DNA from: Ailanthus altissimus
Taxonomy: Eukaryota; Streptophyta; Magnoliopsida; Sapindales; Simaroubaceae
Length of the DNA: 64,000 nt
Assembly: GCA_946807835.1 (NCBI GenBank)
Contig: OX327690.1
Location: forward strand, 28,676,501 to 28,740,500
Direction: 5' to 3'
A program made the position numbers and the translations under genes. The first letter of the stretch is position 1. The number at the start of each line of letters is the position of its first letter. The notes under the pieces were generated by a model that saw only the letters and a list, made by a program, of their open reading frames with translations, did not search any database and had not been told where the DNA came from. Below are positions 28,103-41,310 of the stretch, in pieces.

Positions 28103-31100
28103 CTAACTCTGAGGCCTACCACGTCCCATTGTGAATCCTCTAGTTCCATCGGGCATTTTAGGGCCAGGAGGTGGTTTTGAGGGTTCATACACATGCAACG
28201 AGGAAGTAGTGCCATGGCCTGCGGATGATGTAATGGATGATATAATATAGGCATATGAAACGCAGGAGGGGAAAAAGAAACAAAGAATGAATGCAGCAGT
28301 TAGTATAAATACCCAGCCCATTGATACTCCCACGGTATCTCTGTCTCCTTGAACGTCCTTGATTTCTACCTTTCTGCCCATTTTTCTCCTTCGATAAATG
28401 TTCTCCCTCCTGGAAAAAAAAAGTTTTAAGCCTTATCTGGCTCATTATGAATATGATAAGCCTCCTGAAAAGAAAAAAGTTTTTAAGCTTTATCTGGCCT
28501 TTCGATAAATGTTCTCCTGAATAGAAAAGTTTCTAATCTTTATGTGGTTTTACACTTACCATCAGACAACATTTTAGTTTCGCTTATGAATATTATAAAT
28601 TTCTAGTTTTATGAATATGATAACCTCCTGAAAATATGAATATGATACAATAAGCTCCTGAAAAGAATAAAGTTTTAAGCTTTATCTGGCTCTAACCTTC
28701 ACATCAGCCAATTTTCAATTCCTCTTTTTGTGATAACATTTTAGTTTTACTTGAGATACCATTACCTCTTCAAATTTGTATTTCAAATAGCTTACCTCTT
28801 CATCAGCAGTATCATCATGATGCTCACTTAAATTATTATGCTCCTCATCACCTGCTGGATCAGATGTCCGACCACTGTTATTCTTCTCCAAATCAGATCC
28901 CCTCCAGGCTAGCCTTCTCTGGCCATACTTTCCCTGAAACAGATAAAGAGTAACATTAGAGCCGATTACTACCCAACAGAATATAGGGAAAAGAAGTATC
29001 AACTACCATTCGTTTAGGAAGCTTCACTCGCAAGCCATTTCTCCAATCTTGTTCATTATTCAAAGTGGCCACCTGATCCAATGACCACAAAAACCCAAGG
29101 CCTCAGAATAAACATATTAAGCATCACAAAACAAATGCAGTAAAATTGTAAACATATACTTGATACGCACAGCTTTCTCAGCAGCCTCCACAGTCTCGTA
29201 CTCCACAAGAGCGTGTAACTACAGGCACAAAGTAGAAAATAACATGATTCAATCAACAAAAACCAAGATGATACATTCACACACTATTATTCACTTTTTT
29301 TCCCCAAAAAAGTTTACCAATAATTACATCATTCATTTCCTAATATTTATCTTTTCATTGATTAAAAAAAGTGAACCAACAATATATCATTGATTTCCTA
29401 ATATTATTTTTCTAATTCTTTTCAAGTGGGAAAATTCAATTCTACCAACATCCATCATCTATTTCATGATTGAAATCCAAAAAAGACATATCAGACAGGA
29501 ACAATCCATTTCTCAATCAAGAAATGTAACAAATCAGTCATACAATGAAACATAAAACCTCAAACACCGTCTTATACAGTTCCATACCTTACTGCTAATC
29601 AAGAACTCAGCCTTGCTGCCTTTCTTCGACTCTTCTACAGCATGTGGATCACGTATGCTTATGTTTTTTATGCTGAAAATAATAGAACCATACAATCAAC
29701 AAAATGCAGAAAACTGAAAGATACAAAAACTTCCAAAAGAGCAACAAATTTAAAGAAGATTGGATGGCATACTTTCCAGCTTCAGCAAACATTCTTCGGA
29801 TGTTCTCCACTGAGTGATCCTCTGGTAGATTTTCTACCAAAACAGTGAGTAACTAGGGTCCGCAAATTAGATGCTATAAATTTCTTGAATTAACAAATAA
29901 GAATTAGACTGAAACTCCTTCAAATTAATACCTTTGGATCCCTGACCTCAGTGACTGGAAGAGGATTAATTCGTTTCACCTTCTTCCCATTTTCACTCAC
30001 AACCTAATGTTTTTTAATTAAAAAACCAAAAATTAGAAAGGGAGAACAAGCAACCTTTTAGATCCTTGTTAATTTGACTCATTGCTTTATTATGAAGCTT
30101 AGGAGTCAACATCATTAAATGGAGTTATTGCAGGGAAAGAAGTTATGATTATTTCACACTAGTATCATATTTATTGTAAGGAAAGAATCAGCTTACAAGT
30201 AAGGATGACTCCCTGAGTGCAGCCACAATCAATACATGGTCACGGGTAAGCTTCTTCGTTTTCTTAAAAGAAGCAATAATGGAGATAGGAACTGCAAGAA
30301 AGGTACACTGTGAATATGACAATTGAGTTGCATAACAAGATGGATACAGATATTCCTAACTTCCCATTTAAAAAAATGTTAGTTAGCACCTACGAGGCAG
30401 TATCAGAATAAAAAATTCAGTCTTGTTAATCAGTTTCCACAATCATCGGCTATCGATTCTCAGATACAAATAAAACAACATGATCAGATGGGATTAATTA
30501 AGGATTTAAAAAAAATAAAAATAAAGAGTCCGAGGAACAAGGTTAAAGGCACCACATAAAAGTTCCTCAAATAGAGAAGGAATCAGCAGCAGTCAATTGC
30601 ATAGTCATTCAGATTGAGCCCCCAAAGCTCGGCACAGCAAAATGGCTGCACCAGGAGAACATTTAGGCTAGCCAATCTGTCATAAGTACCTGCTTAACTT
30701 CATCACTTTCATCATCTCTATTCTAGATAAATTCTTCCACATTTATTATAAACATGCACGACATGTAAATGTCAAACTACAGAGCCTTACTTTAGCAATT
30801 TTAACGCATACAGTTTGACATCGCAAAAATTGAAAATACAAGTCTATGCTGCAATGTACTTACCAAAACCTTCTTTGTTCTTCTTAATTAAATTCAACAT
30901 ATACTTATCGGTGGGCAAATTTTCATCACTAAAATAATATTCCACCTGCAACACCATAAAATAACTTCCGTAAGTGGCATTCCAGTGAATATGTAGATCT
31001 CAGTTTCATAATAAATACTAGAAGAGAAACCAAACATCAATATCTCAATATATAGTTTCTTAATTTTTCTGTCAATTGACCAGAAACCAAATGCACCTTA

Positions 31101-31574
31101 AGCTTAATCTTGGTCAAGAATAAGTTATTCAAATTATAAAATTCAAATTACCAGTGCAATTCATAAGCCAGGCTTTCTCGTAAAACAAACGGCAGTCAAA
31201 ATCTTATAATATTCAAATTTAAAGCATACAAAATAAATAATAAATTAGAAAAATGGGTCAGCACTTAAATTTACAAAGGGCGATTTACATTTCTATATAG
31301 ACAGATAGATAGATCGAGAGAGAGAGAGAGGGATTGCCTGCTTAATAATTTTTTGTTTCACATCATCAGTGAGAACAACGGCAGCGGGCGACTGCTCGTG
31401 TTCTTTACCGTGATCATGATCTTCATCAGAGGGCGGAACTGGAACGTCAGGGACGTCGCTCTCGGGCGATCCAACGGGAGAGAAATCTGGATCGAGAGGC
31501 GGCGGAGAAGGTGTGCCGGAATCAACGGCAACAACCGCGATGGAAGCAGAGGCGGGGCCCTCTACGTCGTCCAT
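28103..31574 (-). CDS. LARP6A: La-related protein 6A (LARP6, RNA-binding)
   Basis: RNA-binding protein with a La module. Eleven exons on the minus strand: 31574-31338, 30945-30864, 30291-30197, 30003-29932, 29852-29773, 29672-29588, 29218-29171, 29072-29007, 28933-28796, 28409-28313 and 28218-28103, giving 371 aa. Residues 1-65 are acidic and Pro/Ser-rich. The La motif spans about 69-150 (KIIKQVEYYFSDENLPTDKY), the RRM about 163-252 (LLTVLVENLPEDHSVENIRR), and a basic KGRNQGRSRRQRYRG stretch follows. A C-terminal SUZ-C-like segment PPPGPKMPDGTRGFTMGRGR ends the protein. No PAM2 motif was seen, which favours the 6A type over 6B/6C. The first intron has a GC donor (CAG|GCAATC), needed to join KIIKQ to VEYYF. 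The upstream frame extension begins at TTG, so the only ATG was chosen. Confidence 0.93.
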
Positions 31575-31680
31575 TTTCGGGGACGCAAGGAGAGGGGAGA
31601 GGGGAGAGGATGAAGAGGAAGAAGGCAAGAAAATTTTTCTTGAATTTTTCTTTAGGTAAAACCCCTCCCGCCCATTGTTT

Positions 31681-31683
<3 letters not shown>

Positions 31684-31716
<33 letters not shown>

Positions 31717-31740
31717 CTTCTAACCTTGGTCTATTTTATA
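31684..31740 (-). promoter_or_regulatory. LARP6A TATA box and (TC)n leader
   Basis: On the minus strand TATAAAATAG (31731-31740) is a TATA box about 160 bp upstream of the ATG. A long (GA)n/(TC)n tract (about 31684-31712) falls at the predicted transcript start or 5' leader. A second GA tract (about 31316-31330) lies just inside the first intron, beside its GC donor. Confidence 0.6.
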
Positions 31741-32550
31741 CGACACACGGGCATTTTTGTCATTTCATCAAATTAACTTTGAACTTTTGAGGCGGTGACT
31801 GCGACGTCGTTTCAATCTTACCTTTGAACGACATGTCGTTTCAAAAGTTGCGGTTCCGAGTGAAACAGAAGAAACAATCAACAAATAATGTGATCACTCG
31901 ACCTAACATTTCAACTAGTGGAACTGAAATGAGTTGGGCAATGCTGGAATTGACACAAAAGACAACAAAATTTATATCCCCTCGTCATTGTAAATTGGTT
32001 AGTTCTTTTTCCTACATTAAACCGTATTTTACTTTCTAATTTCGAAGCATATTTATCAACATTATTAGAATTTTAGGCCAAAATGTAGTGTTCATCTCTG
32101 TCAAAGAGGACAAAAATAAACTGGTTACTTACAATATAAATGTCAAAGAAAATTAACCAGCTTTCAGCATTTTGCCGCAAAGTATTACTCATTTTATAAG
32201 AAAAAAGTAGGATTATATTCCAAGGAACCAAGCTTGGAGTAAGATCATGAAAATGAAACAGATCTTTATTGAAGTGCAAGAGCATTGGACCTCGTCTTTT
32301 TCATTTCTTCTAAAGTATGCGTGTCGGTTGCAAGCATATTGTGGCAAATTGATGAACTTTTAATGTTTTTACCAGGAAGAATCGTGCAGCAAGATAAAGC
32401 TAATATCATTTCTTATAGCAAAACTCTGAAGCAAAGCTCACATACAACATTAAGACATGAGATTTTTTTTTTTGGTTTACCAACACTCCCCATGCCAGAG
32501 ACCTATTAAACCATACTTAGTAACAATACATAACAACTTAGTTTGCTATT
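31741..32550. other. Intergenic, no gene accepted
   Basis: Contains two short plus-strand open frames (31824-32039, 32285-32509) without any recognisable domain. The distal part is probably the 3' flank of the minus-strand DUF642 gene. Confidence 0.5.
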
Positions 32551-35500
32551 CTAAAACAAAACCAAAACAAGCAACCAAAATCCCACCCCAAGTCCTAACC
32601 CTAGTCGTCCGAATACATTTCTAATAGAACCCGAGAACCACACCCTCACGTCATCGACAACCGGACCACATAGCGAGCTCATGTCATCTGTTCTTGTGTT
32701 GTAATACACGCTGTAGAATGCAATGCGTGTCCTATCTGCCTTAGCTGTGAAATTCAGATTAGCGCTGTGAAAGGTCGAATTGGCATCAGCTGTGTAATGG
32801 ATTACTTGGGCTTGATCTCCAGCAAAGGCCATGACTGCAAGTGGTTGCTTACATTTGTCGCCAGCGTGGCCTAAAGAAAATGTCAAGCTATAGTCCTTGT
32901 TAGATGTGGTTTCAACCATTTGAGAGATAATGCCTTCCTTCCCTGAGACTAATTCAATGGCGCGTTTGCCACCTGGGACGGAGTAATGGTAGGAGTCAAT
33001 GTAGCGGACAGCCCTGTTTGATTCAACGATCCAACCAGGCAATGAGGTTGTTTCTTCATCAAGGTTGGTGGGAAGCAAGACCCCTAGTGATACATTTCTG
33101 AACATCCATGGACCTTCTTCAAAGTCACCATTGACTACAGCATTGTCTGCAAGGAACATAGCAACGAGGAATCAATATTCAATCAACAAAACTTAAGCTA
33201 CCCAGTGTATGCACCATCCTTTTTTCTACACACAGGAAGAAACGTTTGTTGTTGTTCGTTATATCCCCAAATGCAGAAATACGATTTTCAAAACTACATT
33301 TGGCCAAGTAAACATGGCTTAGAATAGAGATCAATTGACATTTGGCCAAAACTTGGTCAGTGAGTAATCCCGTAATGGCTATGACCAGAAACATATATTC
33401 GTTGCTGTATGCATTTCTATCTCAAGAATCAAACTTCGGCATTTGGTATCCAAGATCCCAATTCTTTTTTTTTTTTTTAAATTCTCTGTTCCCTCTCCTT
33501 TTACTAACAATCACATATTCACATTATTAACATCATTTGCCCCATTTTTCCTGTTTTCTCAGAGTCACTTAGTATATGAAGGTATCCTTTCTTCTATCCT
33601 AGGCAACAAGGCAGATCTGTCACCCATTATACTTTACAAACCCATTACTTTACAAAGTTCTCTATAAATAAAATGGCAAATATTCGTACAGCATATGCCA
33701 TTTTATGGGTCATTACTCAAGAGTCACTTAGCATAGAGTGTCACAATGCTTGAATGGATCAAATATGTACGGTCAAGTGCCTGTAAAGACCATATCCAAA
33801 CTACTAAATAAAATAACATTTTTCTTCTCTCTATAGTCTCTACCAAGAAAGAAACAACAAATTCCTCTATTTTGTGGGTCATTACTCATTACTACGAATT
33901 ATCTCTCTTTACTTTTTCGCAAACCAATTATGATTTAAGAAACATTTATTTATATGACATCGGGCTTTGAATTCTTTGTTTATCTCAATTTGACAAAACA
34001 AAGACTCAAATGGAAAATGGTCCCCTTGCCTTGGATACGCTCTCAGCTCCACGCCTCACAATGACCCACGTACGTAAAAAAAAAAGAGAGAGAGAGAAAA
34101 TATAATAAAATAAGATTACCTTTGGGCTGATCAGGATTGAAAAGCTTCTTGATCGCAATGTCATCAATGATGGGCCCACACGTGGGGTCATCTTCCATGC
34201 CCGGGTTCCTAAAAACCAACTTCACATTATCATCGTCTGCCTCAAAAGCCCACGCGTAGGGGTCCCACCCTTGCACGTTATACAATGTCTGCAGGTCTAT
34301 CGTCTGTGATGCTGATGAAGGTGTCACGGACACGTTTAGTGCCTCCAGCTGTGCGCAAGTGCGCGCCGCGCTGAACGTTACGGAGTACGTTGATCCCTTT
34401 TCAACTTTGATCTCCTGGCTGATCTCCGCGTCGTTGCCTAATCTAACGGCATGTGAGCCCTGTGGCACGATGAGTATCATCCCACCTTGTTTTTGCCCCG
34501 ATGAGACCAGCTCTACAGTGCCGTTTGTTTTCCAGCTCGGAATCTCACTGGGCCCTTCGGCAATGGACTCGCTTGGAAAGCCGTTGGATGGTGGTCGTGT
34601 CTCGAAATCACCGTTTGCCACTAAACCTGCAACACGAAAAAATAAATGCTCGTTACAAATTTTTTTTTTTTTAAAGTGCGTTACAAATTAAATTAGACTA
34701 AAAAAAATTAAAATATATAACAAAAAGTTTAAAATGAATAATAACAAATTTGAAATATGTAATATAATTTTTTTTTTCTTTTAAAAATAACTCTGGTATA
34801 GAGTGATTCTACAGTATAATTACCTAAAAGTTGCGCAATTATATGAGGCAAGAATTGGTTCGACAAAGGCTTGTTTCAATTGGGCTAATTGTGAATTGAC
34901 TAAGTTCGGTCTATAAAACAAGATGAAAAAAAATGATGTCAACTGTCGTCTATGAAAATGCTCTAGTTCACAAATCAAAAAATGTCACCTCAATCTTATA
35001 CATTCCATCAATTTTTTCTTTCTTTAAGAGGAAAAAATTGAAACTCGTATAGCAACAAAATCCAGTGGATAACCTTATCTATGTACGGGGCCTTAGAACT
35101 TATAGATAAATTTCGTGCTCATAAAAAGAACAAAAGTATTATCAGGAACAAATTCTTAAAATCCAAAACAAAAACAAAAGCATTATCAGGAACAAATTCT
35201 TAAAATCCAAAAAATTGTTAAAAAAAAAAAAAGCCAAAAAGGAGAGATTTGATGTGAAGATGCCGTGTTAACCGCGTGGACCCTACGCCCTTTGGCCCGT
35301 AATATTTTCAAATTTCAACGCAGGTCGTCCCACATTTGACTATATTGAAAAAAAACATAAGAGCGGGAGCACCAATTCCAAAATTCGGTGGATTAAAAAA
35401 TAAAATATTGGGAGCCGGCTCCACTTTTCGAAAAGAACCCTACCGTTTTTGTTGAAATAAGGTAAAATGGACCCGCACCTAGCTTGCTTAGTCCGGACGA

Positions 35501-37142
35501 TAAACACTGTACACTAAATTTAGAATTGTTTAAAATAACGTAAATATATATATTTTTAAAGAGAATATGTTATTCTTCCACTATGAAAGTGTGAATCAGA
35601 TGTACGCAAATTTGTAAGTAATGTATGATTCTGTTGATATAATGTATAATAGATGATGATATAAAGTAAACTGGACCCAGTTTTGTGCGGGAATGTGTTG
35701 GCACTAAAGTCATTTTACCCACCTTAGAATGAAGAGAAAAAGTGAATAAACATGGCCCATGTATGAAGTTATGATTTATGAACCCACTTCACCTTTCAAT
35801 GCATCATTCTCTTTTTTCTCTTTTATGTATTGCAATTCCGTAATGCAAGATATTGCTAGTACTATTGTTCTATTTCAAACACGAAAGAAAGTTTGTGGTA
35901 AGATTTCCCGAAAGGTAAAATCCTGAATGTGAGAAGATTAATCGAAATCACTTTGTGGGTTAGATTGGGCCATCTTACAAAAGCTCCGAAGTGGGGTGAA
36001 ATAAAAATGCTACTTTGACCAAGATCATAGAGACGGTATTAAGCTACAAATTGCTGTAAAAATGAGATTAGCAAATGCAAACAAACATGAAATCAACTAA
36101 AGAATGAAGTCTGAACAAGTGAAGAAGATTAAATAAACGGGTAAAAGAAATAGCAAAAATTTCAAACAGCTTCAGGAATATACGGGCATGCGGTTGCTGA
36201 CTTAAAAGTGAAAGGATCTCCGAGAAACACTTAGTGGTGCTGGAGCCAATAATTAATTTTGTAGGCTCGGAGATCATATTTAAATCACACTGTAGTTACT
36301 CAAACAAAGAACTAAACTAAAAAGAAATGTACCATTTAGGGCCCCATCAGAACTTATTAGAAAATTAAAATTACTCTAATTTATAAACTTGTCCCAAAAA
36401 GTAAATTCATTGCTTCTTCTACTGTATGCAAGTGTAACTTATGAAAATACAAATTCTGAACCCTTTTTGTATTGACTCCATAAAAGAAGATGAGCTAACC
36501 GATTGACACTAAAACTTCCAATATTAGCAAATAATTCCTAAGAGACGTGGTAATTTATCATAAAGTTGAAGAATTCCTCGGGGTCCTAAAATGCCAGTCA
36601 GTTCAAAGTCCTACGTTTGTTGATAGTCATTGAAGAGCGCAGAAAGAAACTGAGTTTTGGCCAATGGCCAAATTCAACTTGTCGGTAACTGATAATTGTA
36701 ACGCAAATACAGTAATATTTGTAATATAGTCCATAAATGCAAGAAATTTCTAACAAAAACATGTTATTGCTCATGCTCTTGACCAGTTGACACACATTGA
36801 AGAACTAACCAAGTAGGAAACTGAAGCCACAGTGAATATCAGATCTTAGAAATAACAAAAACCCAGAAAGCATAAATCTCAGAGAGATAGAGCCACTCAG
36901 TACAACAAACCCAAAAAATAATTACAGTTCCTGTTTTGGATGGATAAAAATCAAAGTTTAATGAGAACTCCATTTCACATCTAATCTTGAAATAGAAAAC
37001 GGGAAAGCATAAGCAATAACCATAAACAGTAATGAGTTAAAAAAAAATACATACCATCTTCTGCTAGGATTGAAGTAGCCAAATGAGCAAGAAGAAGAAC
37101 AAACAAAGAGACCCATCTGCTTGTTGAAGAGCTTTGAGCCAT
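32551..37142 (-). CDS. DUF642 cell-wall protein, probable GPI anchor
   Basis: Secreted plant cell-wall protein of the DUF642 ('choice-of-anchor C') family. Members bind cell-wall polysaccharides and have been linked to pectin methylesterase activity. Three coding exons on the minus strand: 37142-37055, 34626-34120 and 33146-32551, giving 396 aa; intron 1 is 2.4 kb. A signal peptide covers about 1-27 (SLFVLLLAHLATSILA). Two galactose-binding-like repeats follow, each starting with a VANGDFE/VVNGDFE motif. The first ends in TCGPIIDDIAIKK and the second in LCGPVVDDVRVW. Sequons NGT, NVS (twice), NST and NFT are present. The last about 25 residues are hydrophobic (GLGLGVGFWLLVLVLF), as in a GPI-attachment signal; many family members lack this. 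An upstream frame extension starts at TTG and was rejected. Confidence 0.93.
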
Positions 37143-37233
37143 TTTCTTAGGCCAAAATATCTTCGCAGTTCTTGCTGCTGCTGCTCTGTGCGTACTCTGT
37201 TTTAAGAGACTAAAAAGAGGAGGCAGCAGTGTC

Positions 37234-37243
37234 CTTATATCCA
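37234..37243 (-). promoter_or_regulatory. DUF642 gene TATA-like box
   Basis: On the minus strand GGATATAAGG lies about 95 bp upstream of the ATG at 37142. Spacing and sequence suit a TATA element. Confidence 0.45.
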
Positions 37244-37329
37244 AGATTCCAGTTCTATCGTCTTTACCCTTTCACTCAAGTAGCGGTTAGCTTTATTTTT
37301 AATTTGAGTTACTTTATATGTGATTAATT

Positions 37330-37604
37330 GGGATATTAACAATGTCACCCTTAAATTTACACAAATTACATTTTAATGACAGTTTTAAATTTAATTATAT
37401 TACTATTTTTATTATTTAATTTGAATGATAAAAATACCTGAAGTTATATTTCTTTTATTGCATAAGTAATTGAAATATTCTAAAAAAAGGTGATGGTATT
37501 TTTGTCTTAAATTAAATAGAATGAATGAGGGTATAATTAAAATTAAAATTATTATTAAAATCTAATTTGTGTAAATCTCAAGGTGTTATAGTGTTAATAC
37601 TCCC
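37330..37604. mobile_element. MULE-type MITE with perfect 9-bp target duplication (family A, copy 2)
   Basis: The left end GGGATATTAACAATGTCACC and the right end (reverse complement GGGAGTATTAACACTATAAC) form inverted repeats that extend about 75 bp inward. TGATTAATT flanks both sides (37321-37329 and 37605-37613), a perfect 9-bp target-site duplication. A 9-bp duplication is the mark of Mutator-like transposition. The 275-bp body is AT-rich and codes for nothing, so it needs a transposase from elsewhere. Confidence 0.85.
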
Positions 37605-37981
37605 TGATTAATTTGACAAAAGTGTTTTTCATTTTTATTTTTCGGCTAGAAGAATAAATGAAAAAGGTACCTGGTGTTCCCACCAGCACTACAATATTTT
37701 AAATTTTTTATTTTTTCGTTTTTGTTATTATTTTAATTTTAATTACCGTGTTTTACTAATGGTGTTCTTTCGGCGGGTCCACCACACTGCCGTGTGGCCG
37801 CACTTATGTGACCAATTCACTCGCAATATCTGCGTTGATGCTGTTAACGAGTTAATTTCAATTTACCCTAATAAAAAATCAACAAACATTAGAGTACTCC
37901 TATTATTTTAGAATGTCATTATTGTAATGTTTAAAAAAAAATGTCATTATTGTACTCTCAATTCATTAGCCCTTTTTTGAG

Positions 37982-38099
37982 ACTAATGTTACACATTTTA
38001 CATTAGTTTTTAAATTATATTTTAAAAAATAATATATTAAATAATTATTAAGTGATAAAATGATATAATGAATATTTAAAATATTTAATATTATTCTTA
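37982..38099. mobile_element. AT-rich palindromic MITE (family B, copy 2)
   Basis: ACTAATGTTACACATTTTAC at the left and ATTTAATATTATT at the right, with TAATATATTAAATAATTATT between. It resembles the copies at 12006 and 52693. No target duplication was established. Confidence 0.5.
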
Positions 38100-38323
38100 A
38101 ATTAATAGTGTTAAAAATTTTTAAAAAATCAATTCATATCAAATTTTTTTTAAAAAAAGTAAAGAAACAAAATGTGCCTTCCTTATCATCTACCAGTGAC
38201 ATTATTAGATTTAGGATTAGCCTCGTTAAATTCCATTTAAAATCTCCTTCATTTCATTATCATAAACCTAGATTGAAACCGAACTTTTGATAGAATTTTT
38301 TAAGCAAACCAACGACTTTGATT

Positions 38324-39002
38324 GGGATACTAACACTGTCACCCTCCATTATATAGGATGACTACCACCGAGAGAGACCTTGTCTACGATGAGATGACTA
38401 CTTGTAACATATTTAAAGGTGACGTAAAAACCCGACATTAAAGTTCATTTCTTGTTCATATTTGAAACCTTATTCTTGTTTTTGCTCTGACGCCTCTCTC
38501 TTCCACTAGCTTTATGTGGCACCCACCACGCTTCTTCTTCTCATGGTTCTCGATCAAGCCGCCAAGTCTTGGTCTGGTCTGATTTCCACCACACGTTTTT
38601 GCTTTGTTGGGATATAGTCTTTAGTGCGTCATTTTTCATAACAAATTTTTATTTTTAGTTGAGAATATTAGTGAGGTTGTTATTAATTTGCCTTCCTTTT
38701 GCCCCAAGGCAATAAACTATCTTCTGAAGTACTTGTACACTCTATCTTCTAATGCTCGGGAAGTTTGGTATAAATTATATTATAATATTAATTTTTATTT
38801 TTATTATATTGTCAATCTTTTTACTTAATTAAAAAAAATTAAAAAATGTAAATTTTTTAATACTATTTTAATAATTTATGTGATAATTATAAGAATATTT
38901 TATTTTTTAATTAAATAAAAATAAAAATAATATAATTAAAATTAATACTAAAACTGTTATCAAAATATAATTTCTGCGAAGGGCGACAATGTTAGTACCT
39001 CG
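38324..39002. mobile_element. Larger member of MITE family A with about 400 bp of extra interior
   Basis: The left terminus GGGATACTAACACTGTCACC and the right terminus (reverse complement starting GAGGTACTAACATTGTCG) match the family at 37330. CTTTGATT flanks both sides (38316-38323 and 39004-39011), an 8-of-9 target duplication. The left inverted repeat is interrupted after about 38346 and resumes near 38751 with AAGTTTGGTATAAATTATAT. The intervening 400 bp is GC-richer and unrelated, so it is either a nested insertion or captured host DNA. Confidence 0.65.
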
Positions 39003-40552
39003 GCTTTGATTAGATAACTGTTAACAGCTGGCATGCGGTGAATCTATTGTCGTGGTCGTAAAGATGGTTGTAACAATGGCTATGGATGTTGGGTTGAGAC
39101 GTTGGCGAGAGAGAAACGTGAGAAGAAAATAAATAAAAAGGAACTTAAAAAAAATAGTTGTTTTTATTGGTTAAAAATATTATTGTCTTTTTAACCTTAT
39201 CAATGTACGGATAAAATAATCTGGCCAAACTAATAGAATGGAGATGCTTGCTAAGGTCAAGAAAAAAATAAGGTTTGTTGGTGCAGAAGCAACCGCTACA
39301 TAAGATAATGAAGTTGTATATTTATAAAAGAGGGTTAGCATTGCAGTGCTAGAATGTCTAAAATACAAACTAAAAATTTTAGAATTGATTGTCCAACACT
39401 CCTAAACTAACACCATAGCATTTAGAATAAATTAAAATTCTTATTTTGTGATCTCCAATTTTAATCCTAAATTTCACATGTTTGGCATATTCTCGATTTT
39501 ATATTATCTCTTTATTAGTTTCAATTCAAATTCTTACTTATCTACTATTTTTAATCACCAAGTCAACAAGGTTAAATTGACGTTTTTCGATCTTTTAACT
39601 GGCCAAACTAATAGAATATATATACTTTGATAAGGTGAAAAAAAGAAGTTAAATTAACGTTTGTCAATTTTTAATGCAAATAAACATAAATGAATCTATT
39701 ATTAATTTATTATCTTATAATTTTTTTATTATCATTGGCACATAAAATTAAATAAAACAAGAAAAAATATATATATGTTATAATTTCCAATATGGTATTT
39801 GGGGGAAACAATAAAATCCATGGAATTGAAAATATACGTTGGCTATTGCGAATAATAATTTCCTGTATGATTATCATTTTTGCCATCTTTATCAACTTTT
39901 TTATGGATTGCTAATAACATTGAATTTATAAGTAAATTCAATCATTCAAACAATCTTAAAATATAAGCAAATTCTAAGACCAAAGATATATGTTTTAGAA
40001 AAATAAAAACCTAAAGGTTTGTAAGGTGGGGTGAGCAATATAGTCAAAATTAAATTATAAGGACGTGCATGGGATTTTGGACTGCGATCTATTAAGATTA
40101 TGTCGCAGCTATTGAAATTAGTTCAATTAATGGCAAGATTTATTGCTGTTTCAGCTATTGAAATTATAGCAATTATTATCTGGGCTTATGCTATTATTAG
40201 ACTGCCGATTTTCAAAGAGTCTAAGCCCGTCCGGAAGTTATATGTATTAATTTTATGAGCGATGATGTTTAGCCCGCACATTTTGTATTATAATAATGTT
40301 ATGATTATATAGATAGGAAACAAAAATATTGATGTGGTACGTATTTATTATTGATTGATATTTAGATAATAATAATAAATAAATCAATGACTACTTAATA
40401 AATAATAATTATTGGATGATGGCAAATTAATTAAAATATAAATATTATTTTTTAATTATATAAATATAGGACTATCTTTGAACAATAATATCCTCTTTAT
40501 ATAATTTAATATAATTATATTTTTTTTTACAATTAAAATGGTTATTGAAAAT
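39003..40552. other. AT-rich intergenic stretch
   Basis: No gene. The string CTGGCCAAACTAATAGAAT occurs twice (about 39221 and 39599), showing a dispersed duplication of roughly 40-60 bp. The remainder is simple AT-rich sequence. Confidence 0.5.
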
Positions 40553-41310
40553 TTGTTGATTTAATAATTTTGTTAAGGTAAGAATTAAAATGAATATTAA
40601 AGAGGAAAGTTACAAGAAATTTTAGAAAAGTTAAAGACGTGTGGAATACGAAATTTACCAATAAAATGAGGAAAGACATGACTTGTGAGATTATGGAATT
40701 GGTGATATAAGACTGAGGATGTAAGGTGGAGAAACTAGGGACATATATAGTGTAAGGTATGTTCATAAACTGAGGAAGAACTTAATATTCCTAAGCAAGC
40801 CAAACGAAGGAAGGTATTCAGTTAGAACGAAAAAAGAAAAATTAAAAATAGAGAAATGACCTATAAAATTTGAGAGTGAGAAGCACAATGAGAGGCTCTA
40901 TATGCTTACTACAATGACCATGAGTGGCCCAACGTGGGGTGTTAGGGTAATGTAGAGCACTAGGTGACATCCAAACTGTGCTCACCGAAGTGATGAGGGT
41001 CAAAAATGAGTGCAACATATCCATACCCTATGCAAGATGCACTAATGTCTTTGGAGACCAAAGTCACTAGTCGGGGAAAGTTAAGTATTGATGGAGACTT
41101 AACTGGACTCAACTCTAGGTAATAGAGTATTGGTGTAGATTAGATCAAGAAACTTTTTTATTTGGAAGATTTTGAATCAATGAATGGTTTGTTGGAGATT
41201 TGGTGATTCAACAATTTTGGTAGGACAAAAATTGAGATGAATACCAAAGAGGAGAGTCACAAGAAGTTTATAACATGTGGGACACGTACGGAGAAGTATA
41301 AGACGTGTGG
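40553..41310. repeat. Dispersed direct repeat, about 100 bp, 650 bp apart
   Basis: Near 40553-40650 and 41198-41310 the two copies share the order TTTGGTGATTCAACAATTTT (degenerate in the first), AAAGAGGAGAGTCACAAGAA and AGACGTGTGGAA. The second copy lies at the beginning of the LTR-like region that follows, so the first may be a partial copy of that LTR. Confidence 0.5.

Noticed and set aside
31293..31337. Read-through of LARP6A exon 1 into intron 1
   Set aside because: It adds a Ser/Ile-rich tail from the GA repeat and destroys the La motif; splicing at the GC donor gives a correct La motif.
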